From JAWLFY01 sp041685355 (lineage in GTDB: Bacteria; Planctomycetota; Planctomycetia; Pirellulales; Pirellulaceae), in NCBI GenBank assembly GCA_041685355.1, contig JAWLFY010000099.1, positions 1 to 19,092 of the forward strand: a stretch of DNA of 19,092 bases, written 5' to 3'. Below, in pieces: positions 1-6,896 of this stretch. The notes under the pieces are model-generated. The model had not been told where the DNA came from. It saw only the letters and a program-made list of their open reading frames with translations, and made no database searches. Numbering within the stretch: position 1 is the first letter of the stretch; the number at the start of each line of letters is the position of its first letter. The translations under genes were made by a program, and so were the position numbers.

Positions 1-17
1 CGATCAGCATACTTCAT
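1..17 (-). CDS. Possible gene start leaving the window at the left edge (partial)
   Basis: A minus-strand ATG at 17-15 opens a frame that reads M-K-Y-A-D and then CG (arginine whatever the next base) as it leaves the window. It is supported only by position: it lies 6 nt after the conserved 22-nt element. The right-hand copy of that element also has an ATG at the same 6-nt distance, opening a frame beginning M-R-A-N-A-D-K. The similarity M-(K/R)...A-D-(R/K) is suggestive but very short. Without the sequence beyond base 1 this cannot be confirmed. It would be divergent from the lipid kinase gene. Confidence 0.25.
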
Positions 18-23
18 TCAACA

Positions 24-45
24 TTCGGACATCGCAGCGATGCCT
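24..45 (-). promoter_or_regulatory. Left copy of a 22-nt conserved leader/operator-like element
   Basis: Read on the minus strand this is AGGCATCGCTGCG followed by ATGTCCGAA. It matches 19004-19025 on the plus strand at 21 of 22 positions. Both copies have AGGTTTT upstream (with a 1-nt difference in spacing), and both are followed by 6 nt and then an ATG. The core CATCGC-A-GCGATG (30-42) is a perfect 6+1+6 dyad. Seen directly: the repeat and the dyad. Inferred: a shared regulatory or 5' leader element of two outward-facing genes. A protein-binding operator, an RNA hairpin in the leader, or the edge of a repeated element are all possible. Confidence 0.5.
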
Positions 46-118
46 GAAAAAACCTCGCCGACGCCAGCCCGCAAGCCACTAAAATCGCGGAAGAGCCCAG
101 AATTTGGAACCGAGATTG

Positions 119-1324
119 ATGAGTTTTCCGTGCGCCGGTGACGAAGCCCCTGCCGTCTGCGTGATCTTTAATCCGTCGGCCGGCAAGTCCCAGGCGCGGC
201 AGCGGCTGGAGGCGATCCGTGCGGCTTTGGATGGGCGATTCGAACTGTCGCCCACCGAGTGGCCCGGCCACGCCACGAGGTTGGCTCGAGAGGCCGCCGA
301 ACGCGGGTTCAAGACGATCGTCGCGGCGGGCGGCGACGGCACGGTTCACGAGGTGGCGAACGGAATCCTGCAGTCCGACCGGGTGGGCGTCTGTCTCGGA
401 ATCCTGCCGTTGGGTTCGGCGAACGATTACGCGTTCAGCCTGCGACAGGAGCAAACGGAACGGGCGGAAACGGGCGGATCAACGGTCCGGCTCGTGGACA
501 TCGGCCGGCTCCGTCTCGACTCGGAAGAGCCGCGTTACTTCGTCTGTTGTCTGGGCATCGGGTTCAGCGGCAGCGTGACCGGCGAGTCACGCACGATCCC
601 CAGGCTCCAAGGAACGTTGCTGTACGGAATGGCTGCCGCGTGCGCGATGTGGCGTCATTGGCAGCATCTCGACCTCCGCTTGCAGCTCGACGGTCAACCG
701 CCGACCGAGCAACCGACGCTGATGGTGAGCTTCATGATCGGCCGACGCGAAGGGGGCTTCATGATGGCTCCTGACGCCCGTCTGGACGACGGTGACCTGA
801 GGGTGATTCAGGCGGGACGGTTGAGCCGCTGGGAGGTATTGCGGCTGTTACCGCGGCTCGTGTCGGCGGGGCCGCCCACGTCGCACCCCAAACTGAGCTT
901 CGCCCGCTGCCGAACGGCGACCGTCACGGCTCGCCAACCGCTGTCGGTTCACGTCGACGGTGAGATCCTCTGCCGACCGGAGGATCGGGTGTTCCGATTG
1001 GAGGTCGAAATCTTGGCAGCGCGACTGCCGGTGCAGATCATCGACCCCAAGCTTACAACCGGGGGGGGCGGAAAGCGTGACGAGCACGGCGCCCCTCCCT
1101 CACCGACATCGCCCTTACCGATATCGCGTTTCCGACGACTCGTGATCGTTGTCAGGGCAGATACCGCCGACAACGAATCTGCGACCGCGAGTCGCGACGA
1201 TCGGTTACCGTACAGCGAACCAACAGGTGCGTCGTGGCGAGAGAAACAGGAGACACCCCGAAACCAAGTTCTGGCCCCCGATCCGATCGTCCAGATCGAG
1301 ACCGGGACGGGGACCGTTTCGTGA
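119..1324 (+). CDS. Diacylglycerol kinase family lipid kinase (YegS/DagK-like)
   Basis: Predicted ATP-dependent lipid kinase that phosphorylates diacylglycerol or a related lipid at the inner face of the cytoplasmic membrane. From the ATG at 119 the protein is 401 residues. The catalytic domain begins at once with the nucleotide-binding motif F-N-P-S-A-G-K (residues 17-23), then G-G-D-G-T (71-75) and an L-P-L-G-S-A-N-D-Y motif, the family's P-x-G-T-x-N-D signature with S-A in place of T. The typical beta-sandwich C-terminal domain ends near residue 310 (around 1050). The remaining 85 or so residues are a Pro/Ser/Arg-rich tail unlike the family and follow a run of eight G at 1061-1068. A TTG at 104 is an alternative start. 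The stop overlaps the next gene's GTG by 4 nt, suggesting translational coupling. The lipid substrate cannot be told from sequence. Confidence 0.88.
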   Translation: MSFPCAGDEAPAVCVIFNPSAGKSQARQRLEAIRAALDGRFELSPTEWPGHATRLAREAAERGFKTIVAAGGDGTVHEVANGILQSDRVGVCLGILPLGSANDYAFSLRQEQTERAETGGSTVRLVDIGRLRLDSEEPRYFVCCLGIGFSGSVTGESRTIPRLQGTLLYGMAAACAMWRHWQHLDLRLQLDGQPPTEQPTLMVSFMIGRREGGFMMAPDARLDDGDLRVIQAGRLSRWEVLRLLPRLVSAGPPTSHPKLSFARCRTATVTARQPLSVHVDGEILCRPEDRVFRLEVEILAARLPVQIIDPKLTTGGGGKRDEHGAPPSPTSPLPISRFRRLVIVVRADTADNESATASRDDRLPYSEPTGASWREKQETPRNQVLAPDPIVQIETGTGTVS

Positions 1325-2487
1325 GCGGTATCGATCGCCCGGTCGGGAAGGACACGCATTTCCGACTCGTCGCCGATTCGACGTATGACTGGGAAACCTG
1401 GGTGTCGCCGTCCGGCGAGCCGCTGTGGGTCAATCCGGCGGTCGAGCGAATCACCGGCTACTCGGTCGAGACTTGCCTTGCGATGCCCGACTACCCGTTG
1501 CCGATGGTTGTCTCCGACGACCGGGAGCGCGTTCGCGAGTTGTGGCGTGAAATCTTGAACATGCGATCCGGGAACGACGTCGAATTCCGGGTGCGGCATC
1601 GGGATGGGCACACGGTTTGGGTCGCCATCTCATGGCAGCCGATGCATCACGGAAATGAGCATTTGGGCTTCCGCACCAGTATTCGCGACGTGACGCGAAA
1701 GCAAATGTTGCGGGAAGAGCTTCGGATGCACGCCGAGCACCTGGAGGAATTGGTTGAGAAAAGGTCCGAGCGGCTCCGCAAACTGGAACGCAAACAAACC
1801 CAGATGGAGAAACTCGCCGCGTTGGGTCAACTTGCCGCGTCGGTGGCCCACGAGATCAACAATCCGCTCGCCGGAATCCGAACCGCGTTGACGCTCATTC
1901 GGTCCGAGCAGTCCCCGGAAAGTCCGCACCATTCCCTCTTTGACCTGATTGACAAAGAGATCGATCGGATGAGCAGGATCGTTCAGCAAATGTATCAGGC
2001 TTATCGGCGTCAAGCGACGGATCCGAGGGAGTTCGACCTCGTCAACACGATCGCCGAAACGTTGCACTTTCTTGACACTGTCGCCAAAACGCGACAGGTG
2101 GAAATCGAGAACCTCTGTGAGGGGCAAGCGGCCGTCGTTGAGTTGCCGGAGGGCGAGGTCAAACAGGTCATCTACAATCTCGTGCGAAACGCGATCCAAG
2201 CATCAGCCGTTGGGCACACCGTACGGGTCGAGCTTGGGGCATGCGGTTCCGACTACCGCGTTGACGTGATCGACAACGGGATCGGAATCTCGGAACGAGA
2301 TCTTCCCTCCATCTTTGAGCCTTTCTACAGTACCTCGGGGAACGACGACCGTGGCGGTTTGGGGTTGGGACTTTCCATTTCTCAGGCCTTGCTCGAATCG
2401 ATGGGGGGGCGGATCGAAGTGAGTTCGTCACCCGGACGGGGCAGCCGATTTTCCGCGATTCTCCCGAGAAAAATTGCACAAGACTGA
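1321..2487 (+). CDS. PAS-domain sensor histidine kinase, NtrB-like
   Basis: Soluble sensor kinase; no transmembrane segment is visible. Order of parts (388 residues from the GTG at 1321): a PAS domain with PAC-like segment (about 15-125, including R-I-T-G-Y-S-V-E and F-R-V-R-H-R-D-G), a charged coiled-coil linker (about 130-165), and a HisKA dimerisation box with phospho-accepting H177 in A-H-E-I-N-N-P-L. The ATPase follows with N-box N290 (L-V-R-N-A-I-Q), G1 box D318-N-G-I-G, F-E-P-F-Y and the G2 box G-G-L-G-L-G-L (from 345). All catalytic boxes are intact. The start at 1321 is preferred because its GTGA overlaps the kinase stop and GGGGA lies 7 nt upstream. A GTG at 1234, with AGGTG before it, would add 29 low-complexity residues. 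The NtrC-type regulator follows 6 nt downstream and is its likely partner. The signal sensed by the PAS domain is unknown. Confidence 0.9.
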   Translation: MSGIDRPVGKDTHFRLVADSTYDWETWVSPSGEPLWVNPAVERITGYSVETCLAMPDYPLPMVVSDDRERVRELWREILNMRSGNDVEFRVRHRDGHTVWVAISWQPMHHGNEHLGFRTSIRDVTRKQMLREELRMHAEHLEELVEKRSERLRKLERKQTQMEKLAALGQLAASVAHEINNPLAGIRTALTLIRSEQSPESPHHSLFDLIDKEIDRMSRIVQQMYQAYRRQATDPREFDLVNTIAETLHFLDTVAKTRQVEIENLCEGQAAVVELPEGEVKQVIYNLVRNAIQASAVGHTVRVELGACGSDYRVDVIDNGIGISERDLPSIFEPFYSTSGNDDRGGLGLGLSISQALLESMGGRIEVSSSPGRGSRFSAILPRKIAQD

Positions 2488-2493
2488 GACGAA

Positions 2494-3936
2494 ATGGAGA
2501 GAGAAGGATATCGGTCGCGACTGCTGATCGCTGACGACGAGCCGCTCTATTTGGAGACAACGTCTCAGCTGTTGAAAAAGGCGGGGTTCGAGTGTGTATG
2601 CGTCTCGGACGCAGAGTCCGCCATTGCCGTCCTTCGTGAGCAGCCGATCGATTTGCTGCTAACCGACCTGAACATGCCGGGCAATTTGAAGCTCGAGCTG
2701 CTCCGTTCAGGCCGCAGCGAGTGGCCCCATCTGCCGGTCGTCGTTGTGACCGGGGTTCCCTCCTTGCCGACCGCGATCGAGGGGGTCCGGTTGGGAATCG
2801 CGGACTACCTGATCAAGCCGGTCCGATTCGACGTGCTGCTGCAAAGCGTTCGGCGAATTCTCGAGTCAAAATCCTCCCAGCCTGCTGGGGTTCCGCCCGG
2901 TTCGAACCGGGAAACCTCCGCGGCGAGGGCTCGTGAGATCGACGAACGTACGCGAGAACTCATCGGTCGTAGCCCGGCGATGACACAAACATTGGGGCTG
3001 ATCGATCGGATGGCGGAGTCGGATGCGAACGTGTTGATCAGTGGCGAAAGCGGAACCGGGAAAGAGCTCGCCGCACGTGCGATTCATTTGGGGAGCCGAA
3101 GGTGTACCGGCCCGTTTCAGGTCATCGACTGCACCGCGATCCCCGAGGCGTTGTTCGAGTCACTGTTGTTTGGACATGCCAAGGGGTCGTTCACCGGAGC
3201 GAACCAGGAGCAGACAGGATTGCTGGCCAAGAGCGACGGGGGCACCGCGTTCTTCGACGAGATCGGCGAGTTGCCGCTGACGCTGCAACCGAAACTGCTA
3301 CGCGTGATCCAGGAGCAGACGTTCGTGCCTGTCGGAAAGACCGCGCCCACGACTCTGCACACACGATTCGTCTGTGCGACCAATCGGAATCTGCTCGCGG
3401 AAGTGGAAGCGGGTCGTTTCCGTCAAGACCTTTTCTACCGGCTCAGCGTGCTGCACCTGGAACTGCCGCCGTTGCGAGACCGTGGCGATGACGTGATCGA
3501 ACTTGCTCGTCGGTTCCTGAAAGGGTTTACCGAGCCGGGGCGGAGAATCGTCGGATTTACCGACGCCTGTCTTGAACGTCTCCGAGCCCACCCCTGGCCA
3601 GGGAACGTCCGAGAACTGAGAAACGCGATCGAGAGCGCCGTGGCACTCTGTCGAGGTTCGCTTCTCGACGTCAGCGATCTGCCGCCTTGGGTGATCGAAC
3701 CGGAGTCATCGTCAGGTGACCCGAACTCGGTGATTGTCAGCGGGGAGCCACGCCTGGACATCTCTCGAGAGCAGGTGCTGGATCGCACCGACAGACGCTA
3801 CCTGGAGACGCTCATCGCCACATGTAACGGCAACGTCTCGCGAGCCGCACGGACCGCGGGCCTCTCACGCCAAACTTTGCACAAGCATTTGAAACGGCAT
3901 GCCATCTCGCCGAGCAAGTTTCGCCGCGGGAGCTAG
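2494..3936 (+). CDS. Sigma-54-dependent response regulator, NtrC family
   Basis: Response regulator that, when phosphorylated, should activate sigma-54 promoters; presumed partner of the upstream histidine kinase. The 480 residues match the usual NtrC layout. The receiver domain has acidic pair D14-D15, phospho-acceptor D58 (L-T-D-L-N-M-P-G) and K108 in L-I-K-P. The AAA+ domain has Walker A G184-E-S-G-T-G-K-E, the sigma-54 contact loop as G-S-F-T-G-A (231-236; the usual motif is GAFTGA, so one conservative change) and Walker B T-A-F-F-D255-E256. A Fis-type helix-turn-helix lies at about 446-468 (G-N-V-S-R-A-A ... S-R-Q-T-L-H-K-H-L-K-R). All functional residues are present, so an active enhancer-binding protein is expected. 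I could not identify its enhancer sites or a clear -24/-12 promoter in the window. Confidence 0.93.
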   Translation: MEREGYRSRLLIADDEPLYLETTSQLLKKAGFECVCVSDAESAIAVLREQPIDLLLTDLNMPGNLKLELLRSGRSEWPHLPVVVVTGVPSLPTAIEGVRLGIADYLIKPVRFDVLLQSVRRILESKSSQPAGVPPGSNRETSAARAREIDERTRELIGRSPAMTQTLGLIDRMAESDANVLISGESGTGKELAARAIHLGSRRCTGPFQVIDCTAIPEALFESLLFGHAKGSFTGANQEQTGLLAKSDGGTAFFDEIGELPLTLQPKLLRVIQEQTFVPVGKTAPTTLHTRFVCATNRNLLAEVEAGRFRQDLFYRLSVLHLELPPLRDRGDDVIELARRFLKGFTEPGRRIVGFTDACLERLRAHPWPGNVRELRNAIESAVALCRGSLLDVSDLPPWVIEPESSSGDPNSVIVSGEPRLDISREQVLDRTDRRYLETLIATCNGNVSRAARTAGLSRQTLHKHLKRHAISPSKFRRGS

Positions 3937-3970
3937 GGCTGTCGCGTTCGCTTGACACCGTTGACAGCCC
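3936..3970 (+). terminator. Hairpin just after the response regulator gene (weak terminator candidate)
   Basis: GGGCTGTC (3936-3943) pairs perfectly with GACAGCCC (3963-3970) around a 19-nt loop and begins in the stop codon. No T-tract follows, so it is not a typical intrinsic terminator. It overlaps the direct repeat at 3939-3993, so an operator or an mRNA 3' hairpin are equally likely. Confidence 0.3.
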
Positions 3971-3993
3971 GTCTGTCGCCTTCGCTTGTCACT
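3939..3993 (+). repeat. Pair of imperfect 21-nt direct repeats between regulator and sigma factor genes
   Basis: CTGTCGCGTTCGCTTGACACC (split as CTGTCGCGTTCG + CTTGACACC, 3939-3959) and CTGTCGCCTTCG + CTTGTCACT (3973-3993) match at 18 of 21 positions, with starts 34 nt apart. TTGACA occurs at 3952-3957 and 3961-3966, both resembling a -35 box, but I see no matching -10. This may be a binding site pair in front of the sigma factor gene, or a small duplication. Confidence 0.4.
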
Positions 3994-4140
3994 CGATGCG
4001 GCGGTGCGACAGTTGGATCGCGAGTTGATGGGAGTTTTCGTTCGGTCTCCGAGCGGCACACCTGTTGCTATTCAAGGGAGCACGGCAATCGGCCGTCGGT
4101 CAGAGCAGCACCGACTTTCTGTCCCCTCAAGGCGAAACTC

Positions 4141-4746
4141 GTGAGCGACTTCCCACTCGGATCCCGTTCCCGGTCGTCAGCGGAACGGGACGCGACGGCA
4201 GCCACGTCGATGGCCACCCGTGCCCAGAGGGGAGACCCGACCGCGACCGATTGGCTGTACCGCGAGTTTCGCGATCGGGTGCACTCGCTAATGTCACGAA
4301 TCGTCGGAGAGCAAGACGCGGAGGACCTGACGCAAACGTCCTTTGTTGTCATGCTGGCTCGCATTCATCAGTTTGACCGGCGATCGCGATTTTGGACGTG
4401 GTTCCATCGTCTCGCGGTCAACGAGGCGTTCCAGCATCTGAGGAAGTCGCGGCAACGGCGCATGATCTCCGTTCCGCTCGACACGCTGCCGTCGCCGCAA
4501 CCGTCGTCGCTTGATGATCGGGACGCGGTCCGGCAAGCGGTCAAGCGACTGCCCGATTCGCAGCGGGTCACCGTCAAGCTGTATTACGAGGACGGTCTCT
4601 CCTATCAAGATATCGCCAACGAGCTCTCGATTCCGCTCGGTACCGTGGGGTCTCGAATCAATCAAGCGAAGGCGACGATTTCCGGCTTGGTCTCCCCGGC
4701 ATTTGGACTCAGTCCGACTGGTGTTCGTCGTGGGAAAGCCGCGTAA
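4141..4746 (+). CDS. ECF-type RNA polymerase sigma factor (sigma-70 family)
   Basis: Alternative sigma factor of the extracytoplasmic-function class. From the GTG at 4141 it has 201 residues. Region 2 spans R-A-Q-R-G-D-P-T-A through D-A-E-D-L-T-Q-T-S-F and W-T-W-F-H-R-L-A-V-N-E, covering core binding and -10 recognition. A short linker leads to region 4 (L-P-D-S-Q-R ... Y-E-D-G-L-S-Y-Q-D-I-A ... L-G-T-V-G-S-R-I), a helix-turn-helix for the -35 element. The start is placed at 4141 because AAGG (4129-4132) sits 8 nt upstream; ATG 4210 would give 178 residues and still cover region 2. The frame stays open further upstream but that stretch is not sigma-like. No anti-sigma factor gene is adjacent; the next gene is a small exported protein. 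How its activity is controlled is not visible here. Confidence 0.88.
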   Translation: MSDFPLGSRSRSSAERDATAATSMATRAQRGDPTATDWLYREFRDRVHSLMSRIVGEQDAEDLTQTSFVVMLARIHQFDRRSRFWTWFHRLAVNEAFQHLRKSRQRRMISVPLDTLPSPQPSSLDDRDAVRQAVKRLPDSQRVTVKLYYEDGLSYQDIANELSIPLGTVGSRINQAKATISGLVSPAFGLSPTGVRRGKAA

Positions 4747-4928
4747 GTTTGCAAGTGCACTCGGGGGCTCAGCTTTTACCGAGATACCGACGCGGCACTC
4801 AAAATAATTTTCAGTTCGATCGAAGAACCGGGCGGCGCGCGGCATCTAAAAACATTGAAGCAAGGCGCGATTCGCTTTTGATATCCGCTTGCCACTTTGT
4901 CGATCCCCAATGTCACAAGGAAATGGCT

Positions 4929-5330
4929 ATGTATAAGTCCAGTCTGGTCCGGAAGCTGGCTTGCGTCACGATGGTGGCTTCGATGGCGGTGATAACGCCG
5001 GCGTTGGCCGAAGCCAGCGGTGCCAAGGCCAGATCGACCGCGGAGCGACGGTTGAAGCCGGGGAAGGGGTACTTCGCGAACTCTCACCAGCGTCGGTCGC
5101 GATCCGCAACGCGATCCTCTTCGGGGCTATTGCAGGGTCTCTGGTTCACAAGGGATTCCACGCCCTCGCGTAACGCGACGCGTGCGCCTGCCCAGCGGTC
5201 CGCCGCCCCCGTCGTGTATCGCTATGTTGTGCCACGCGGCGCCGCCCCCGGTACCGTGGTGCGCGTGCCCGTCGTGCACCAGGAGAAGGGGCCGCGCCCG
5301 GTGCGACAGGGGCGACGAGGCACTCGCTAA
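4929..5330 (+). CDS. Small exported basic protein of unknown function
   Basis: I do not recognise this 133-residue protein. A signal peptide is clear: basic start M-Y-K-S-S-L-V-R-K, a hydrophobic stretch (L-A-C-V-T-M-V-A-S-M-A-V-I-T-P) and a probable cut after A-L-A. The mature part is rich in Arg, Ser, Pro and Ala, strongly basic, and ends with a Val/Pro segment (V-V-Y-R-Y-V-V-P-R-G) and a basic tail. The ATG at 4929 is preferred over that at 4923 because AAGG (4917-4920) is then 8 nt away. It follows the ECF sigma gene on the same strand by 182 nt and ends at a strong terminator. It could be a target of that sigma factor, but this rests only on position. Confidence 0.65.
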   Translation: MYKSSLVRKLACVTMVASMAVITPALAEASGAKARSTAERRLKPGKGYFANSHQRRSRSATRSSSGLLQGLWFTRDSTPSRNATRAPAQRSAAPVVYRYVVPRGAAPGTVVRVPVVHQEKGPRPVRQGRRGTR

Positions 5331-5372
5331 GACCGACGATCGCTAGCGGGATCTGGTGGTTGGTCCCCGACG

Positions 5373-5408
5373 ACAGCCGGCGACACGTGCCAGTCGCCGG
5401 CTGTTTTT
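5373..5408 (+). terminator. Strong intrinsic terminator
   Basis: A perfect 12-bp stem, ACAGCCGGCGAC (5373-5384) and GTCGCCGGCTGT (5393-5404), with an 8-nt loop and TTTTT at 5404-5408. It lies 42 nt after the small exported protein gene and ends that transcript. On the minus strand there is no T-tract, so it appears to act in one direction. Confidence 0.9.
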
Positions 5409-5517
5409 GCTTGCACGCCGCTCGCGCCCGCACTCGATTCTGCGTAACCGCAGCGAAGACCCTTCCCGGCAGTCCCGTGCCGTGCAGTCAGCGGTGCATG
5501 GCTTCGGAGTGATCCCG

Positions 5518-6840
5518 CTACTCGGCTTGGGGAGCGGCGAAAGACCAGAGCGCCTCGTCGGTGCGAATGATCACGTCGTCGCCGGTCACGACGACTGACG
5601 CGTTTGTCGCTTCGTCGAGTTCGTTTTCGGCCACCTTTTCGAAATCGTCTCGGTCGGGTCGGAAGACGGTCGTGGTGCCGGACTTGGTCAGCAAGTACAT
5701 CAGCCCGTCGGCGGTTTGTGTGATGCTGGACCAGGTGCCGCCTCCGCCGCTGCGGGCTTTCCAAAGTTCGTCACCCGACGGAACGTCGAGGCACGTGATC
5801 ACGCCTCCGATGTCGCAGATATAAATCGCGCCGTCGTGAGCCACGCCCGTCCCCAACCAGCCCCCGTCTTCCGGCTTATGCCACACGCGATGGGTTTCGG
5901 TCACGTCGCCTTTCCCGCCGGGCCGCACGGCGAGGGACGCGCCGTTGTAGCCGCCGAGCGCGACGATCACGCCGTCGGACTCCATCGGCGACGCGTACGC
6001 GAGCGGACCGCTTCCGCCGCAGGTCCAAAGCCGCTTTCCGGTCGACGGGTCGTACGCGCTCACGCGGCGAGGGAGCGCCGCGACCAATTCCGACCGTCCG
6101 TCGACTTCCACGATGATCGGTGTGTTCCATGCCCCGCGAAGTCGTTCGCTGCGTTGTTTGTCGCTAGTAAAATCGTTCGCGTTGCCGTCGTTTTCGGGGC
6201 CGCTGAGTTCGCGTTCCGCCGCGTCGTCGAGCGAGTCGACTTGCCAGCGGGTTTCGCCGGTTTGCTTGTCAACGGCGACCAGGAACTCGCGATTGCCGGG
6301 CCCGAAATTCAAGATGCAAAGGCCGTCGTGCAAAATGGGGGACGAGCCGTAACCCCACATATGTTCTTGCTGGCCGAGTTCGCGGCGCCACAGCTCGGTC
6401 CCGTCGAAATCCCAACAAACGAGCCCGGCCGATCCGAACCACGCGATGACCCGCTCGCCGTCGGTGACGGGGGATGCCGAACAATAGGGGTTCGTCCGGT
6501 GACTCGCTTCCTCCTCCGTATAGGCAACGCCCCGTCGCCAAAGCTCTTCACCGGTTTTCCGGTCGAAGCAGATCAAGGCACGAAGCTGTGATCCGGAAAT
6601 CGGTTGGGTCACGAAGATGTGATCGCCCCAGACGGCTGGCGTCGAGTTGCCAGGTTCGGGCAATTCCACCCGCCATTTGACGTTTTGCTCCGGGCCCCAT
6701 TGGGTCAGGACACCGGTGGCGGGCGTTTTCCCGGTGCCTTCCGGTCCACGCCACTGAGGCCAGTTCGGGGCTTCAGCGAAGCTAAGTGTCGCGACCGAAA
6801 GGCAACCGATGGTGACGGCGATTGCGGTGAGGGTCTTCAT
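5518..6840 (-). CDS. Exported PQQ-like beta-propeller protein
   Basis: A 440-residue protein with a signal peptide (M-K-T-L-T-A-I-A-V-T-I-G-C ... S-F-A-E-A) followed directly by W-P-Q-W-R-G-P, a start common in planctomycete PQQ-like (PF13360) exported proteins. Repeated blade motifs of the type G-x-x-L-W-x (G-E-E-L-W-R-R, G-T-E-L-W-R-R, G-E-T-R-W-Q, G-K-R-L-W-T, G-D-E-L-W-K) are spread through the chain and indicate an eight-bladed type propeller. I see no clear catalytic residues of a PQQ alcohol dehydrogenase, so a binding or scaffold role is as likely as an enzyme. Start chosen at 6840 because the signal peptide begins there; CGGAG lies about 11 nt before it. The frame is open further upstream only as antisense overlap with the lactonase gene. 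It lies 56 nt downstream of that gene and is probably co-transcribed. Confidence 0.85.
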   Translation of the reverse strand: MKTLTAIAVTIGCLSVATLSFAEAPNWPQWRGPEGTGKTPATGVLTQWGPEQNVKWRVELPEPGNSTPAVWGDHIFVTQPISGSQLRALICFDRKTGEELWRRGVAYTEEEASHRTNPYCSASPVTDGERVIAWFGSAGLVCWDFDGTELWRRELGQQEHMWGYGSSPILHDGLCILNFGPGNREFLVAVDKQTGETRWQVDSLDDAAERELSGPENDGNANDFTSDKQRSERLRGAWNTPIIVEVDGRSELVAALPRRVSAYDPSTGKRLWTCGGSGPLAYASPMESDGVIVALGGYNGASLAVRPGGKGDVTETHRVWHKPEDGGWLGTGVAHDGAIYICDIGGVITCLDVPSGDELWKARSGGGGTWSSITQTADGLMYLLTKSGTTTVFRPDRDDFEKVAENELDEATNASVVVTGDDVIIRTDEALWSFAAPQAE

Positions 6841-6896
6841 CGATGAGATGACTCCGTGTTGGTGATTGAGCACGATCGAGACGTCCGAATCGGTCG

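Noticed and set aside
1081..1320. Possible separate small gene between lipid kinase and histidine kinase
   Set aside because: Frames here are low-complexity Arg/Pro/Ser stretches without a plausible start and ribosome-binding site; they are better explained as the kinase tail or non-coding sequence after a frameshift.
5716..6591. Long plus-strand open frame of 291 codons
   Set aside because: It is antisense to the PQQ-like gene, which has clear propeller motifs and a signal peptide. Its own translation is Arg/Pro/Ala-rich without domain character, as is usual for GC-rich antisense frames.
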